Positions 50,151-61,063 of a DNA stretch of 64,000 nt are shown here, one piece after another; position 1 is the first letter of the stretch, and each line of letters starts with the position of its first letter. Source of the stretch: Xylaria sp. FL1777 (Eukaryota; Ascomycota; Sordariomycetes; Xylariales; Xylariaceae); contig MU400719.1 in assembly GCA_022578965.1 (NCBI GenBank), positions 1-64,000 of the forward strand, read 5' to 3'. The translations under genes and the position numbers were made by a program. The notes beneath the pieces were generated by a model that had not been told where the DNA came from, ran no database searches, and was given only the letters and a program-made list of their open reading frames with translations.

Positions 50151-50460
50151 TCATCTCTGTCTTAAGCGTAAAAGAAAAACAAGAGCAGTAGTGGGAAGAG
50201 TAAATGCCCAATAGATTTCGGACTTGTTGGTGACTATAGTTGTGTCATCCAAGTCCAAAGTCAGCAGCGCAAAGAGCGCTGCGAAGAAGGTGCCTGGTAA
50301 ATTGCAAATGGTGATAAACGTTATGGTCTCCATCACAGAGCTATCTTGTGTGGCTCTCTTTGCCAGATATGACGAATGCTCGGCCGGTTCATGACTCTAT
50401 TTTGCTATGTCAGTACCTGTTACATGCGCTGAATTGAGATCCATTGAGGGTGTCTTTCGT
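50151..50460 (-). pseudogene. C-terminal relic of a CorA-like fungal membrane protein
   Basis: On the minus strand the frame reads A-K-R-A-T-Q-D-S-S-V-M-E-T-I-T-F-I-T, then N-L-P-G-T-F-F-A-A-L-F-A, then Y-W-A-F-T-L-P-T-T-A-L-V-F. This is the paired transmembrane end of a large fungal family related to CorA (usual form D-S-x-x-M-K-x-I-A-x-x-T-x-x-F-L-P-x-T-F). Only about 80 codons can be read. An in-frame TAG and a further stop lie just upstream, and no soluble N-terminal part is visible, so this is a remnant. A CAG-to-TAG change would be RIP-like. Confidence 0.6.
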
Positions 50461-50667
50461 ATTTAGAAGTGAAACTATCCAACCCTCGCTTATCTGAAAT
50501 ATATTGGCGAACCCTGGAGGTTAGGAAGAGCAGACCAATTATACATAGAGTCAAGGACAGCCACCAAGCCCGGCGACGACTGGAAGAAGGGGAACCTTGG
50601 TAATTATAATAGATTATTACCCCCTAGATAGAGTCAATCTACTAGCTCTAAGCCCTGATACTAACTC

Positions 50668-51092
50668 TTGTTCTTCACCACAGACATGAAATGTCCCCTA
50701 CTAGATGCCAACAATAAGAACACGCCACCCGTCATGCAAGCCTTTTATCAAACCACCAATCCTACAACTACCTTTGACCAAGCTGCGATAAGCTTATCTA
50801 ATTGGATACGAGATGTTTCAAACATCACTGAAGTTGGTTATGCGGAAATACTTGGTACACATCGAGGTCGAGTGGCCATACATCGCGGTACCCTTATTAG
50901 CGTCTATTCTCCATTCAAGATACCCGCAAGCTTGGCCAGGAGGCTTGGAAGACGGACACGATCGCTACCCTCACACATTCTGTAGATGCCGAGACTCGTG
51001 CTCAGCTCAGACAGGCCCGCCACTACGGGTATCCTGCTGAGGCTACGAAGACTAGGAAAATTTGTTTTGAGGATGCGGGTAATGTCATGTAG
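50668..51092 (+). pseudogene. C-terminal relic of a DUF3176-like fungal membrane protein, frameshifted
   Basis: The first frame (50,668 to about 50,850) has D-Q-A-A-I-S-L-S-N-W-I-R-D-V-S-N, like the extracellular segment before the last transmembrane helix of DUF3176 proteins. A second frame continues with H-I-E-V-E-W-P-Y-I-A-V-P-L-L (start of the helix). A third continues with R-K-L-G-Q-E-A-W-K-T-D-T and H-S-V-D-A-E-T-R to a stop at 51,090-51,092. Two frame changes and a shortened helix show decay. A possible 3' splice site (CCACAG) lies just before the first frame. The N-terminal part is missing. Family call is by motif memory, not by search. Confidence 0.55.
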
Positions 51093-53144
51093 AGCTATAT
51101 GCGGCGAAAACCCATCACTCACCTTACTCTACTTCAGTATATGTACCGAAGTGGTCGGTGTGAGACGTCCGGAGTTTAGCTCAGGCTAGTGATGGCACCG
51201 GCTCGGATATGTCCGGTGTAGCTCCATGTGGCTATTGAAGTTTACTTAACTTTGCTGCTCTATTTTTTCACTCAATTTTCAGGTAGCTATTTTATTCTTG
51301 CTCGGAGGCACGAGGACACTGAGGGGAATCTATCCTATTTTGAATCCTTAATGTAGTGCGTGATTTACATGTATTATTAGGAGGAGTAGTATTGAACCTA
51401 TTATGGTATGAGTGATTCCCACATTCTATGCTTACTTACTATTGCCGTAGATTCTGCTGCCGGTGTGGTTACTGAGAGTGATGATTTATACCGAGTACAA
51501 TACTATGAGGGGTCATTAATCAATTAGTGATCACACGGAAATGGCCATGATTCGACCAATTAGTTCTTACCGCCAACAAGGTAAAGAGGTCTTTTATAGG
51601 GCGATACTTTGTTTAGAGATCGCTTTACCAAGCTGGCGTATGAGTTGCACCTATTTCCCGTCAATATGCGTAGTCTATTCTTCTAGTGCTTAGCCTAAGC
51701 CGATCTGGCCAGTGCTAGAGTGATGTAAGCAAGCAAGTGTTTTCTTTTTCCCTTTCTCCCGGCCACAAGCAGATTTTGTTGTTGCAATGCTCCAGCCGCT
51801 TTAATCCCTAGATAAAAGCAACAAGCACTTGTACATGCCTTTCCTTCATTCTATTATACAATTTTGTGTATAAACATCTGGATATTTTAGATTGACATCA
51901 TTCTTTTGGCTTCTCTCACCGTTTAATCTGAGATCAATTACCACAATACAGGATTTTGTTCAGGTCAAGGTCACGTCAAGAATTAGATCCCAAACTCTAG
52001 ACATCGTCGCACGTGGTAAGAGAACTCCATTTTTGGATGCCAATACCTACATCTAGACTAGTATGAAGGCTTACATAGAAACTGTTCTACATGTGTTGGT
52101 GGAGTGTTAACTTAGTAAACGCATTGCAAGCTGACACATTCGCAAACTCTTGCAGGGTTACGTGATGCTGGTGTGACTTGCTGACGTTTTAATTTCCTGC
52201 CTCTGGGAATAAGCTGGCAGGTAACGTATAGCCGTGTAATCCTCTTTCTCTTGTACAAATTCCGCCGTTACCTGCTGTTTGAAACTTCAGTGCCTCGTAT
52301 TAGTTACTCTTATGTGTTACATTATTTGTAGATATTTAAGTCACTTGCGGCTCTGCTGCACAACTGAGTCCAATTGGTTGGTTATTAACTAAGGCTATCT
52401 CTAAGAATAAAACCTCGTACTATATCAACTGATAGGATATACCGCATGACTTTGAACCCATGTTCCTTAAGGCTGACAACTCCGAGCCCTTGTAGTTATA
52501 AAATATTGAGAATCATAAAACTTAACAACAATCGTCTGTCTGAGAGAACGACGTAGCTTACCTCTTGCCCAAAACGGGTGTCCGCTCTCCCGCCATGAAT
52601 CATCGGAAGCGGTCAATCTTTCACGGTGACTACACCAAGATTTGTATCGTCAGCAGGCCGCCAACAGTTCCAAACCAACCAGTTCAAATACGGAGATAAC
52701 TGCTTGGCGTCCCCTGAACAGCATTAAGTCCACCACCGTGCTACTTTTTCTGGCTGTACCATCCATGAATCACAGTTAATATCTGATGTAATCTGTCTTA
52801 TGTGTGCTCGAATCGGCTTGAATCGATGGAATCCATACAATACAGGCAACGCTTCGTGATGTAAGTCATTCGACCAAGCTACTAATCAGGGGAATAGCAT
52901 GCCAGAGATCTCCATGTGACATACGATGGGAAATCTGTGGGCATGAAGGCTTCAGATGACATGAGATGGTTTATGCATTGTGGCAAGTCCTAGACTCCAG
53001 GTGGGAGATCTTGAAGTATAAAAGTGAGGATGTATCCACGCCTTCTTTGGCAGAAACCAGCACATCACCAGATTCACATCAAGCTACATCAGACAATCTC
53101 ATCAAACATCATATCTCAGACATTCAATCACCATTATCAACAAC
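51093..53144. other. Spacer including promoter of the barwin-like gene
   Basis: No gene recognised over about 2 kb. The last 130 bp contain a TATA-like box and a CA-rich, G-poor leader before the barwin-like ATG. Confidence 0.45.
53017..53023 (+). promoter_or_regulatory. TATA-like box of the barwin-like gene
   Basis: TATAAAA lies about 122 bp before the ATG at 53,145. It is followed by a long C/A-rich leader typical of well expressed fungal genes. Confidence 0.55.
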
Positions 53145-53594
53145 ATGTATTCCAAAGCTATGATTCTTGCTGCCGTTGCAGCTTTCACCAGCGCTGTTGC
53201 CGCTACCACGGGTGACATGACTTGGTTTCACCCTGTAAGCCTCTCTATATTTTTCCCGTTGACTCTCTACAGCGCTTCATATCTTCTTACAGATCTCTCG
53301 AACTGCATAACTCGTCTCTGATAGAATTTGTTATTCCTTTAGGGCGTCGGTGCTTGTGGCGGCACAGACAACGATGGCTCCCCAGTCGTGGCGCTCAACC
53401 CAACCGACTATGCCAATGGCGCCAACTGCGGACGATGGATCACCATCCAAGGCAATGGCCACCAGACTGCCGCACAGGTTGTTGATCTGTGCCCTGGCTG
53501 CGGTGCAGGCGGTATCGACGTCGCTCCAGCTATCTTCGATGACATTGCTGCGTTGAGTGTGGGTCGCGTGCAGGTTAACTGGTTTTTCCAGTAG
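53145..53594 (+). CDS. Secreted barwin/RlpA-like double-psi beta-barrel protein (113 aa)
   Basis: Two exons: 53,145-53,234 (30 codons) and 53,343-53,594 (83 codons plus stop), with a 108-bp intron (GTAAGC..TTTAG). Residues 1-20 (M-Y-S-K-A-M-I-L-A-A-V-A-A-F-T-S-A-V-A-A) form a signal peptide. The mature part holds the barwin-like signature: G-V-G-A-C-G-G, then V-A-L-N-P-x-D-Y, then N-C-G-R-W-I-T-I, V-V-D-L-C-P-G-C and G-G-I-D-V-A-P-A-I-F, ending V-x-V-N-W-F-F. Family members are small extracellular proteins. Some bind or inhibit at plant or microbial cell walls, and this short form lacks the extra domains of expansins. Four cysteines suggest two disulphides. The gene looks intact, with leader and TATA box, and is probably expressed. 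Confidence 0.9.
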
Positions 53595-54130
53595 ATGCAA
53601 CTAGAACGCCATATAAAATGGAGTGAAATCAGCTAGATGGGAGCATGATTGAGGATTGATGATATAGCACATGGAACAATAGAAATGCTCATGGCGTAGG
53701 ACGAAAGGTTAGGGACGCTCGCTTTACTACAGAAAAAAATAAAGTCACTCACTTTATGCCAAACGATTTCCTCGCACTAAGGTCTAGTTTTTCATAGTAA
53801 GGGGCTGATCATAATGTCTTTGTTTTGAATCCGACGGTGCACGTAACGTGTTTGTATAATTGGGATAATATTGCATTCTTACAATGGAGATTGAAGTAGA
53901 GAGCGTAGACCCAAAGCTATCTTGCAGCCAACTTGAATATAAGAGAAATGTAAATTTCGCAACATAGCGATTAAACTTAGACACGAACTAGCTTTTTTGA
54001 TATACTTGCTTACGTGCTTCTAGATGATAGTCTGCTAGATTATCAGTTTCAAGGCGGGATCAATGCAATACCTTACAGTTATTACGTCGTACTATAGTTA
54101 GGTCTACAATCTATCCAATAGGGTATCTCT
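53595..54130. other. Spacer between convergent genes
   Basis: 3' regions of the barwin-like gene and the monooxygenase. No feature seen beyond short accidental frames. Confidence 0.45.
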
Positions 54131-55309
54131 TTACACATTGATCTCACTATACTCGGACCATTCTTTTCCGCACCAGAATTTTTTACCTCCCCTAAAAGAA
54201 TGCTCTACCTTCTCTTTTGCCCTCTTTTCCATTCTTAATTTAAATTCTGAAAGAGTATAGTGAGTTACACCTTCTTCAGCAATCGTCCGAGCGAGATCTG
54301 CTGCATTGCGTATTGCTGTATCGGCACCTGAGCCGCCCATGGGACTCATAGGATGTGCAGCATCACCCACGAGGGTAACATGACCAGATTCCCCAGCCGA
54401 GCAAATTTCTATATTTGGCTTGCTTGATATAACAGGCACACACGCCGATAGCTCGTACGCGGCGGAATCAAACAAGAGCTTCAAATTAGGGTGCCAGGTC
54501 TCTGACATCCTCCGTAGATACTGCCTTTTTTCATTAGGTGTCTTCGGCAGACTCTCCGCATATTGGGCCGGTGCCGCGCAAAGGCACCAATACACGTAAT
54601 CGTGAAAGGCAGGTAGCTCGCGCCCCGACGCTCGCAGTACACTTTTCGACCAGACCATGGGCTCCACAACAGCTTGGACATTGGCCCTATGATCAAGATA
54701 CATACACCAAGTCAGCAAGTCTAGCGGAAGGCTCTCCTTTAACCTTGGCGTCAATGGTGTTCGTCCCCACATAACCCAGCGTTCCAAATCCAGTAGCTTA
54801 CGATCTGGCTGGAGCTGTTTGCGCACACGACTCTTGACACCATCCGCGCCAACGAGCATCTGTCCGCACACGGTTGAGCCATCAGCGAACTTAACATGAA
54901 CCCGCCCGTCAATAACTTCATAAGACTCGAAGTCTTTCTCGTACTCGATTGCGTCGCTGAGATTCAGCGAGAGCAACTGGCGAAACCATGCTCTATCCAG
55001 CGGCATCGACTCCGGGTCTACCGGAGTTGGTTCCGGGTAGTCAAGCTTGATAGCATCTACGTAGCGCGGCTCGAACCGATGTCTTTCGGCCGCAGTATCC
55101 TTCAAAAGTGCTCGAAGCCGTGGAGATAAGACGCTATTGAGGGCTGTGTGTCCATCGTTGGAGATGCGAAACCGATGTCCTTGCGAGGCGTGCGACTGGG
55201 GGTGACGCTCAAAGAGACGGAATGCGATTGAATGCAGGCGTAGGCCTTGCGCAAGTGTGAGCCCGGCGACGCCAGCACCAATTATTAGGACGGGTGGTTG
55301 GTGTGCCAT
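54131..55309 (-). CDS. FAD-dependent monooxygenase (392 aa)
   Basis: This is a flavoprotein hydroxylase of the PHBH-fold class: it binds FAD and uses NAD(P)H and O2 to hydroxylate or epoxidise a small organic substrate. Visible motifs in order are the dinucleotide loop G-A-G-V-A-G (residues 11-16) with the acidic end of strand 2 (F-E-R at 33-35), the D-G motif G-A-D-G-V-K-S (154-160), and the second FAD motif G-D-A-A-H-P-M (315-321) followed by G-G-S-G-A-D-T-A. It is a single exon with ATG just upstream of the Rossmann strand, and full length for the family. No membrane anchor is visible. Such enzymes are common in fungal secondary-metabolite clusters. The nearby diterpene cyclase relic (about 5 kb away) makes a former cluster possible, but the substrate is unknown. 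Confidence 0.93.
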   Translation of the reverse strand: MAHQPPVLIIGAGVAGLTLAQGLRLHSIAFRLFERHPQSHASQGHRFRISNDGHTALNSVLSPRLRALLKDTAAERHRFEPRYVDAIKLDYPEPTPVDPESMPLDRAWFRQLLSLNLSDAIEYEKDFESYEVIDGRVHVKFADGSTVCGQMLVGADGVKSRVRKQLQPDRKLLDLERWVMWGRTPLTPRLKESLPLDLLTWCMYLDHRANVQAVVEPMVWSKSVLRASGRELPAFHDYVYWCLCAAPAQYAESLPKTPNEKRQYLRRMSETWHPNLKLLFDSAAYELSACVPVISSKPNIEICSAGESGHVTLVGDAAHPMSPMGGSGADTAIRNAADLARTIAEEGVTHYTLSEFKLRMEKRAKEKVEHSFRGGKKFWCGKEWSEYSEINV

Positions 55310-56146
55310 ATCTCAATGAGCCAGATTAATTACCTAATAGAGAGCCGTCTTCAAAGAGTTGTTCGATCTTATAGAGATATATAAATAAAAAGGTAAGTAA
55401 TAGCTATTGGAGGGACTCTCCACTAGCCCCTATACTAGCCCCTTATTCTTTTGAAGCCACTCAAGCAATCTTGTACTGTAGGAGGGTACAGGCTACAGTG
55501 TTGGGGTTATGACGTAACATTCAACTTTCCTCGACTTTTCGTCAGGCATACTTGTTCCAATCTTAATATGATCACCGCGAAATATTGAAGTCGGCGTTCA
55601 TCAAGGCTTCAGATCTCGCTGAAATTCAATCTAGATACAGGTAGACTTATATAGTAGCAATTAAATCTAACTAATGTGCTCTTTTTCTCTTTCCTTATAG
55701 AAAAGGCAACAAAAAAAGAAAAGAAAGAAAGTGCTGCTAAAAAACTAGTTTTTAAAAATACAGTTGCCGCACGGTCTACAGGTTGAAAAGGAGCCTAAGT
55801 AGGTAGTGGGCGATTCCTCCAGCGGTCGACTTGCTTAGATTAGCGGCTATACTTAAGGCTTAGGTGAATTCACTGCGTGTGCTACGGCAGTTCCATAGGC
55901 GCTAGAGATCGGATATTGGCCGCACTGCAACTTTTCGAAAACTAACTTCTTTCCCAGGCGCTAAATAGCAGCTGTTAGGAAGAATGCTGGCATCGGTCTA
56001 GGCGAATGGCATTTTCCGCGGCTTTCAAGGACAAAGATAAAAAGAAAATAATACAACTGTATTCGTAAGCAAATGAAAATGAGTTCATCCTACAAGGGCT
56101 GGTGAATGCCGTTAAGAAAGTGCGTGTTCCGGGGATGCAGGATTTT
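55310..56146. other. Spacer, monooxygenase promoter side
   Basis: It contains the upstream region of the monooxygenase and a purine-rich run near 55,700-55,735. No gene recognised. Confidence 0.45.
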
Positions 56147-56482
56147 TTATACCTGGTATTCTGGCATTAAAGTGGTTGTCTTCTTATCGCTTCGCCATTG
56201 ATCCCCAGTTATACCTTCAGACGAGTCCGCGCTCTCCATTTCACGACGTGTACAAATGTACGCCATAGGAGTATGCAGTAAGCCAACCGTCTTGCGACGG
56301 ATAGTCAACCATTCCAAAAGGAAAGCAGCTGGATCTGCTGCAATTTTGTCGGGGTTATGGGCCGCGCCCGTGCTTGATCCTCTCACATATTCTGCCACTG
56401 CTTTCCGCTCGCTCTGATCGACATATAGGCGACCGGCTAGGACGGTTGAGGTTGCTTTGAGGCCTACTGCCAGTTGCGACAT
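56147..56482 (-). CDS. Hypothetical protein (111 aa), doubtful
   Basis: This is an open frame on the minus strand starting M-S-Q-L-A-V-G-L-K. Composition looks protein-like (mixed, with A-A-F-L-L-E-W-L) but no domain, signal peptide or membrane segment is recognised. It lies head to head with the kinase-like gene. It could be a real small gene, an exon of a longer one, or chance. Confidence 0.3.
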   Translation of the reverse strand: MSQLAVGLKATSTVLAGRLYVDQSERKAVAEYVRGSSTGAAHNPDKIAADPAAFLLEWLTIRRKTVGLLHTPMAYICTRREMESADSSEGITGDQWRSDKKTTTLMPEYQV

Positions 56483-56899
56483 TTTGGGGCCCAGAGCGGT
56501 AGTTGCTGATGGAGACGTTGGAAGACATGGTCGTCGGTGCAGTTTTCAGCAAGGTCAACGTTAGGATGGTCGGGTCAGCGCAGGGTGATTGCGCTGTCTT
56601 GACAATGAAGCGGACGACGTCAGATGGCGCAGAGGGTTACGCCGGCAAACAGCACGCTCGTGGAATTGATATGAGGACCGGCTGATGCAGATAATGCCTT
56701 CGCAGTGTGGCTAGTTAAGTGGCGGCGATGCATTTTTTTGGACCGTGGTACGAACTCGTCACAACCAAACACCAAGTCGCGACCAGAATCAACTATACAT
56801 ATGTTGTCGTCACAACCAAAGCTAGATGCGACAGAGTCCACACAGTCTCCAATAATTCTGGCATACTCGCTGAAAGCAATACAAATAAAGCTGCCATTG

Positions 56900-57986
56900 A
56901 TGTTAGACCCCTCAGCTATCCGCACGATGGCGGAAAATCTAGTCGGCTCGACGTGCCATTTCATCCTTGACACCGAGAACAACCCCTTCACTGGCGGAGA
57001 GTATGTCATCTATGCTTTAGAGAACAACCCAAAATCACGAAGAATCTGTCTTCGCATCCCTCGAAACCCAACTGGCCCTTATATTAGCCTTCTGCTTGAG
57101 CGGGAAGCGGACTTCCGTCGCCGTATCGATGCTGCGCGGGTAGATCTCTTTCAACCGCTTATTGCGTATGATCATACGCCAGACAATTCGCTGCATACAC
57201 CTTACCTAGCGCTCGGCTGGGCAGATGGCAGTCCCTTAAAATGGTCCGACACCAACCCGGCCGCTGAGTGCGATCGCAAGCATATACTCCGTGCAATTGC
57301 CAATGCGAGCCTCGACTTGCTCGGGATCCGCCAGGCTGGTATGTTTATTGACCCTTCTTCAACTATCCGTTCTAATAGCACCCTAGGAGAAAGTGCACTT
57401 GACTGGATCACATCCAAGATTGACCGCAAGATAATTCGTGCCAAGGCTAACGAGCTCCGTGGAGGCACGGTCGCTGAGTGTGAGCACCAGAAGAAACTCA
57501 TACCGATGTACTGGATGCGCGAGCTCGACAACGCGCCTCATGTGCTGGTTCACGGTGATCTCTCGGGAAACAACATCATAGTCAACGACACTTTTACTGT
57601 TCAGAGGTAATCCGAAGTCCCAGGCCCGTGAGAAACAAGCTAATATACGCCGCGGCAGTATCATCGACCTTGGCTGGGCAGAAATGCTCCCACTTCAGTT
57701 CGCAGCTGTGTACCCACGTTTCCTCACCCACGAGCCAGGGGTCGATGGTCAAGGCTTCACGAGGCGCAACACCAAGCAGATGAAACAGGACCGCGATTTC
57801 TATCTTGAGTGTGTCAAGGCAAGGGCTATCCAGGACGGCGGCATCGTCATGGATTACTACCGTGTCTTGTCCCGTGAAGACGAGCCTAGTAGACACTGGT
57901 GGTTCACTGCTGCGAGTCGTATTGACATTCACAAAGCCATGGCATCGTGCAATTGGGCACCTCCAATTCATAGTCTGGGGCAGTAA
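56900..57986 (+). CDS. Aminoglycoside-phosphotransferase-like (APH-fold) kinase, 344 aa
   Basis: Two exons, 56,900-57,606 and 57,659-57,986, with a 52-bp intron (GTAATC..CGGCAG). They sum to 345 codons including the stop. The chosen start (M-L-D-P-S-A-I-R-T-M) is an inference; the frame is open further upstream to 56,705. Key features are the Brenner-type catalytic loop V-H-G-D-L-S-G-N-N (H218, D220, N225 region) and, straight after the intron, I-I-D-L-G-W with D239 as the metal-binding aspartate. This is the arrangement of the APH/choline-kinase family, large in filamentous fungi and mostly without known substrates. The N-lobe lysine/strand pattern (C-L-R-I-P-R) is plausible. Probably a small-molecule kinase; no antibiotic resistance role is implied. 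Confidence 0.8.
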
Positions 57987-58607
57987 TATAAAAGCGTCCA
58001 CTATCACAAGCTAGCCACACCGTGAGCACACGTGCAGAGGCAGAGGTAACACTGGTGCTCCGATACATCAATTTCATTCCTCGTGCCACTCCCCAGACCC
58101 CGACCGACGTAACTCTCAAGATGCCTACTGAGCCTATCTTGCCAGAAGACAACGTAATGGCATCAGATCCTCCGCAGGCAGCAGTCACATTACTTTAGTT
58201 GGGCCAATGAATGTAGCGCTTCATGCAGGCAGGTTTCAATAATTGGATGTCAAGAAGGGCTGCATCGCATCGTAACTCCATTTTCCCCGGCCACCTTCTC
58301 TCCCGGGGCCGTGTCAATATTGCACCGTCACGTTATCGGAACGTCTTAGGGCCTTTACAAAAGGTTAGGAAGGTCGTCATTCTTAATGCACATGTGCTCC
58401 CTTGGATGCCTTGTGCTAGTACCTACTTACAACGTGTCATATATCCAGATAACATATGTTTTGTGGCTGCACATTATATGGCATTTTGCGTTGGGAATGT
58501 TAGTGGGCAGTGCGGGGGGAGTAGTGTTGTTCGTCTCCCTTAACCCCTTATGAATGCTCATGTGTCTGATCATGTTCTACATTCACTTTGTTCATGCCAT
58601 AGGGCCT
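57987..58607. other. Spacer, no gene recognised
   Basis: 3' side of the kinase-like gene. A 94-codon minus frame (57,904-58,188) overlaps its end and is likely a shadow. A 106-codon plus frame at 58,223-58,543 shows no motif. Confidence 0.4.
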
Positions 58608-58980
58608 ATAATACTCGTCTTCCATCGGAACCTTACGCACGTCCTTAGGTTTGCTAAACTTTCTCGAAATCTCCGCCGGCAGCGCATTCTCCTCCTACCA
58701 TTATATCAGCATCTCCCTATCTGTGTACTTCTTGTTCAGGTTGAAGCTGCAAACGGAACGTCCTGCGTCTCCTTCCAGTTGAATGTAACCACGTCCAAGT
58801 TAGCGCTGACCATCAGATTCTCACGTAATACTTCTGTATAATTTGAGACGTGATGCCAACGTAGGTCTGAGTACGGTCGCTTGGCCAGTTCATCCTCCGG
58901 TTAGAACTACCCCTCAGCGATGAGGCGCATGATGGCTTCCTCCGTGATGGGGAATATCCGGACCCATTAAAGCTCATTAT
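58608..58980 (-). pseudogene. Unidentified gene relic
   Basis: On the minus strand a run of about 52 codons without stops (P-E-D-E-L-A-K-R-P-Y-S-D-L-R-W-H-H, then T-E-V-L-R-E-N-L) has strong protein character. It is preceded by E-E-A-I-M-R-L-I-A-E-G, two closely spaced stops (TAG, TAA), and followed by a frame change into sequence such as A-E-I-S-R-K-F-S-K-P-K-D. It looks like part of a gene broken by stops and an indel. No family recognised. Confidence 0.4.
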
Positions 58981-60365
58981 TACAAACATGCAAATACTAT
59001 GAAATTAAAAAATTACAACTTCTTGACACTATAGCAGTATTTTAACATCTCCCACCTTCACCGGAGCCTTAGCAGTCAGATGGGCTATTTCATTCGGTTA
59101 TCAGTTGGTTTTGTCTTTGTAACTCCGATATACAGCACGCAAATCTCCAAAAAAAAGGGGGGGAGGGGTTCCGATTGAAAAACTGCAACCTACAAGCGGC
59201 TCTAACTCAAATCAGGGGAACTTCAGGGGGAAATCAACCACGTAGGCCGCATGAAATTGTCCTAGGCTATTATGTTGTTCTCTTGACCTGTACGAACTAC
59301 ACCATAGCTAGTTCCATCATAGAAGAAAATTCCGGCGCCGTTGAGAAAGGCAGGTGGCGTTATTCCATCAAGACTCGCGCTCATTAAGGGATCCAACTTG
59401 AAGCAGTTGGCAACGATAAAAAAAGAACAAGCTGTAATGTTGTGCTACTCGGCTAATGATCCATCGTGGGATTTTTCTAGGCGTTTTGAATATGCAAGAT
59501 TTGCATGTACGTCATATACTACAAAGTGCACCTTTCAACGCTTTTACCACTAAGGCTATTATCACACAACTAACTTGACCATTAGAATTATTAATATTCG
59601 GGGATTTATGTCGTTTTTCTTATTAATATGTCTTCTCTTAAAGAAATGACTCGCCACTCCGTATTCTACCTGTCATGTACCTTTCTCAGGCTCCTAACAA
59701 GTTTTCATACATACTTACTGGATTGCGGATATGATCTGGCCACACCCTTGCATCCGCTATATGCAGTCATGAAGCCCTGGAGATTATGCATTTGATAATG
59801 TAAATTGATAAGTCGGAGTCAGCCTTTGGTGAAGTCCCTACTATTAATGTGTCGTATTCGGTTATCGTAACTGGGTATATACACCTAATTCATCGAACCA
59901 GTCTTTCCAAGAGCGCAATTTAATAGTGCCATCCATTAATTAATGACTCTTGTTGGAAAGATGCAGCCAAGTCGTTTTAAGACTCATGATGGGGTAGTTA
60001 TGATTTCTTATTGGCTGTTGACCAGTGCACAGGGATGTGTCTTGAGCTTCGATGCACAAGGAAATGATACTACTCAGCTTGTAGGTTGGTTGCTAATAGA
60101 ATATGAAACGCAGTCTTCCATGATCTGTTCTTAGATGGCTTTAGACATCCTATCAGCTGCAGTTATGCTGATACACGGTAAACATAGGTAGATACTATAT
60201 TTAGAATAGACCAGCAATCCGAGATATTGAGAAATTATAAGAAAAGCAGGCACGTCGCAGTTAATACACGAGATCATCCTTTTGACTACGTTAAATAATT
60301 AATCGTAACTCCCAAAGGAATTATATTGCACTAATTACTTTGCTTCTCTTTTTCCTAAATCATCA
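58981..60365. other. Spacer before the cyclase relic
   Basis: No supportable gene. Short plus frames at 59,175-59,553 and 59,943-60,134 have no motif. Confidence 0.4.
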
Positions 60366-60732
60366 ATGGACATCACCGAGTTAGAATTGATTATTGGAGA
60401 GCGTTTAGGAAGGATATCTCATTCCCGCAAGCAGAACCCCGGTATCGGCAACATTTCAAGCGCTCCTCAAGATATTCTTGAGATATCCTTAGTCAGTAAT
60501 TCTTCTTAGTACTCGTTTGAGCGTACTTATAAGAGATAAACAGGCAGTTGTATCGCTATTAGAGGCGGGCTGCCCTCGCAAATTGTTTGTTGGCAAGGAT
60601 AATGACCTGGTGTCGACTTTGTCAGAGTGGCTCGACCAATACACTAGACCTTTGGAAATTGGTACGAGATTCCGCTGATGCTCCAATTAGTATATCCTTC
60701 TTAATTTCTAAGCAGCATCGCATGCCAAGCCC

Positions 60733-60744
60733 GATGTAGATATT
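60733..60744 (+). other. Class II cyclase motif DxDD, present as DVDI
   Basis: GAT GTA GAT ATT within P-D-V-D-I-T-A. In active class II diterpene cyclases the motif is D-x-D-D and the middle Asp is the general acid. Here the last Asp is Ile, so class II activity would be expected to suffer. Confidence 0.75.
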
Positions 60745-61011
60745 ACAGCGGCAGTTATTACTGCACTCAACTTATTGGGGCGATCAACTCTTGCAGACAG
60801 GCTGATAACAAGTTTCGCGGAGTTAGATCACATTGAAACAGATAATAACGTTGGGAATGACGAAGACTTTACTACTAAGTGTCAGGTTCTCATCGCTTTG
60901 CTCCAGGTTGATAATGGAGTTAATCTCTACCGCGCACAGATACAGCAAACCGTTACATCTGTGTGCTCGATTTGGTGGGCTAAGAGTCACAAGCATGTGA
61001 AGAACAGAAGG

Positions 61012-61063
61012 GTAAATTACGTCCAGAACACTCCACACCAACGATAACGCTAAATGTCTCAAG
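61012..61063 (+). other. Intron in the cyclase relic
   Basis: 52 bp, GTAAATTACG..CTCAAG. Its removal joins V-K-N-R-R to N-I-S-P-L-Y-S-I-M-L-L in frame with the long downstream exon. Confidence 0.75.
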
